NCBI GenBank assembly: GCA_937965895.1
Contig: CALCKS010000145.1
Location: 1 to 6,047, forward strand
Direction: 5' to 3'
Source of the DNA: an uncultured Campylobacter sp.
GTDB taxonomy: Bacteria > Campylobacterota > Campylobacteria > Campylobacterales > Campylobacteraceae
Length of the DNA stretch: 6,047 bases
The translations under genes and the position numbers were made by a program. Positions 5,349 through 6,047 of the stretch are shown here, in pieces; positions within the stretch are counted from its first letter, which is position 1; every line of letters begins with the position of its first letter. The notes under the pieces were generated by a model. It was not told the origin of the DNA and searched no databases. It was given only the letters and a program-made list of their open reading frames with translations.

Positions 5349-6047
5349 CTAATCGACTACCGTAATCCCCGCATCAGCGCAAACTTTTCGCGCCTTTTTA
5401 GATATGCCGATGCCGGTCGTTTCGATTTTTTTAAGATTAATGAAGGGCGCAAGCTCGGCGGCGTCAATGTTTTTAATGTCGAAAAGATCGTCCTCGCCGT
5501 CCCAATCAGGCGCGATTTGCAGGTAAATTTCGTTTCCGCCGTCAAGATAGAGCTCGCTCACCTGCTCCGCCAAATCTGCGGGGACCGGATAGTCCTTAAA
5601 CCACTTTTTAGCTTGCGGCAGGGCGCCGAAGTCCGCGTATGGATCGATGCCGCGCTCCTCGCAGTACTCAAACACGTCAAATTTAGGCTGTAGCAGGGTT
5701 TTTTCATACATCAGCTCGTTCATCACGGCGATTTTGAAATTGAAATTTTTAAACGTTAGCGTCTCGCCAGCCGCGCGCGGAAGCTTAAATTTATCACTCG
5801 GCTTTCGCTTTACCTTTTTCTCTTTTTGATTGATGCAGACGCGCCCTATCGGCATTTTCGCAGCTCGCACGATGTCTGCGATCTCGTCGGTGTCACGCTT
5901 AGCGAAGCGCTCGGCGAAGTCCATAGCGCCTATGCGCTCCTGCACGGCCTGCGCGAGTGCTAGCGATACTTCGAATTTGCCTAGGCTAAGCTCCAAAAAT
6001 ATATATGCGCCGCGCAGCTCCTGCTCTGGCACGGCCTCAAGCGGCGG
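5349..6047 (-). CDS. Partial protein of unknown function, DUF6892-like
   Basis: The frame is open to the right edge, so the N-terminus lies outside; 232 codons are visible before the TAG. A GTG at 6032 could serve as a start, but no Shine-Dalgarno site precedes it within the window and coding continues upstream, so I treat the gene as truncated. Numbering from that GTG, residues 1-65 look helical (LELSLGKFEVSLALAQAV), 66-90 are a Lys-rich linker, and 93-227 form a second domain with FKNFNFKIAVMNELMYEK (94-111), LQPKFDVFEY (114-123), DGGNEIYLQIAPDWDGEDD (164-182) and NLKKIETTGI (199-208). The second part matches my memory of DUF6892 proteins; that is recall, not a search. No signal peptide, membrane helix or catalytic motif is visible. 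It is visibly richer in G/C than dnaN (37 of 60 bases in 5881-5940) and runs opposite to ruvC. Confidence 0.8.
   Translation of the reverse strand, partial: PPLEAVPEQELRGAYIFLELSLGKFEVSLALAQAVQERIGAMDFAERFAKRDTDEIADIVRAAKMPIGRVCINQKEKKVKRKPSDKFKLPRAAGETLTFKNFNFKIAVMNELMYEKTLLQPKFDVFEYCEERGIDPYADFGALPQAKKWFKDYPVPADLAEQVSELYLDGGNEIYLQIAPDWDGEDDLFDIKNIDAAELAPFINLKKIETTGIGISKKARKVCADAGITVVD

Noticed and set aside
5325..5829. Plus-strand open frames 5325-5693 and 5647-5829, and a second minus-strand frame 5357-5545
   Set aside because: They overlap the DUF6892-like gene. Only the frame 5349-6047 stays open across the region and carries family-like motifs.
6030..6032. GTG as the true start of the right-hand gene
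   Set aside because: The frame continues open for five more codons to the window edge, no Shine-Dalgarno site is seen before the GTG, and the edge hides any better start.
1..6047. CRISPR array, insertion sequence, tRNA, rRNA, riboswitch or a new multi-gene system
   Set aside because: No regularly spaced repeats, transposase motifs, terminal inverted repeats or structured RNA signatures were seen; the genes present are core replication and repair genes plus one partial unknown.

Overview
This window is the chromosomal replication-origin neighbourhood of a Campylobacter-type bacterium (Campylobacterota, formerly Epsilonproteobacteria). The evidence is the gene set gyrB, dnaN, dnaA and ruvC, protein sequences close to the Campylobacter versions (a 436-residue DnaA and a 355-residue beta clamp), AT-rich spacers, and DnaA boxes built on the TTCAC core used in this group. 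I cannot name the species from the sequence alone.

Layout. Positions 1-2132 hold gyrB on the minus strand; its 3' end is cut by the window edge. A 17-bp gap with a good Shine-Dalgarno site separates it from dnaN (2150-3217, minus). A 138-bp spacer (3218-3355) follows, then dnaA (3356-4666, minus, TTG start). A 114-bp divergent spacer (4667-4780) separates dnaA from ruvC (4781-5254, plus). A 94-bp convergent AT-rich spacer (5255-5348) precedes a partial minus-strand gene of unknown function (5349-6047), which resembles the DUF6892 family and runs off the right edge.

How it works together. dnaA, dnaN and gyrB supply the initiator, the polymerase clamp and the supercoiling enzyme, and probably form one transcription unit. 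ruvC, a Holliday-junction resolvase, diverges from it. Both spacers flanking dnaA carry three DnaA-box-like 9-mers, so the origin looks bipartite. The dnaA-dnaN spacer also has the parts of a bacterial origin unwinding element: a DnaA box, a G/C cluster, TAG trinucleotides and a T/A-rich tract ending at the dnaN start. The ruvC-dnaA spacer holds a box pair arranged as a perfect inverted repeat plus a third box, placed to serve both as an origin subregion and as a control site for dnaA and ruvC.

No mobile element, CRISPR array, tRNA, rRNA or new multi-gene system is visible. The most informative non-coding signals are the origin elements; the only functionally unknown gene is the right-hand one.
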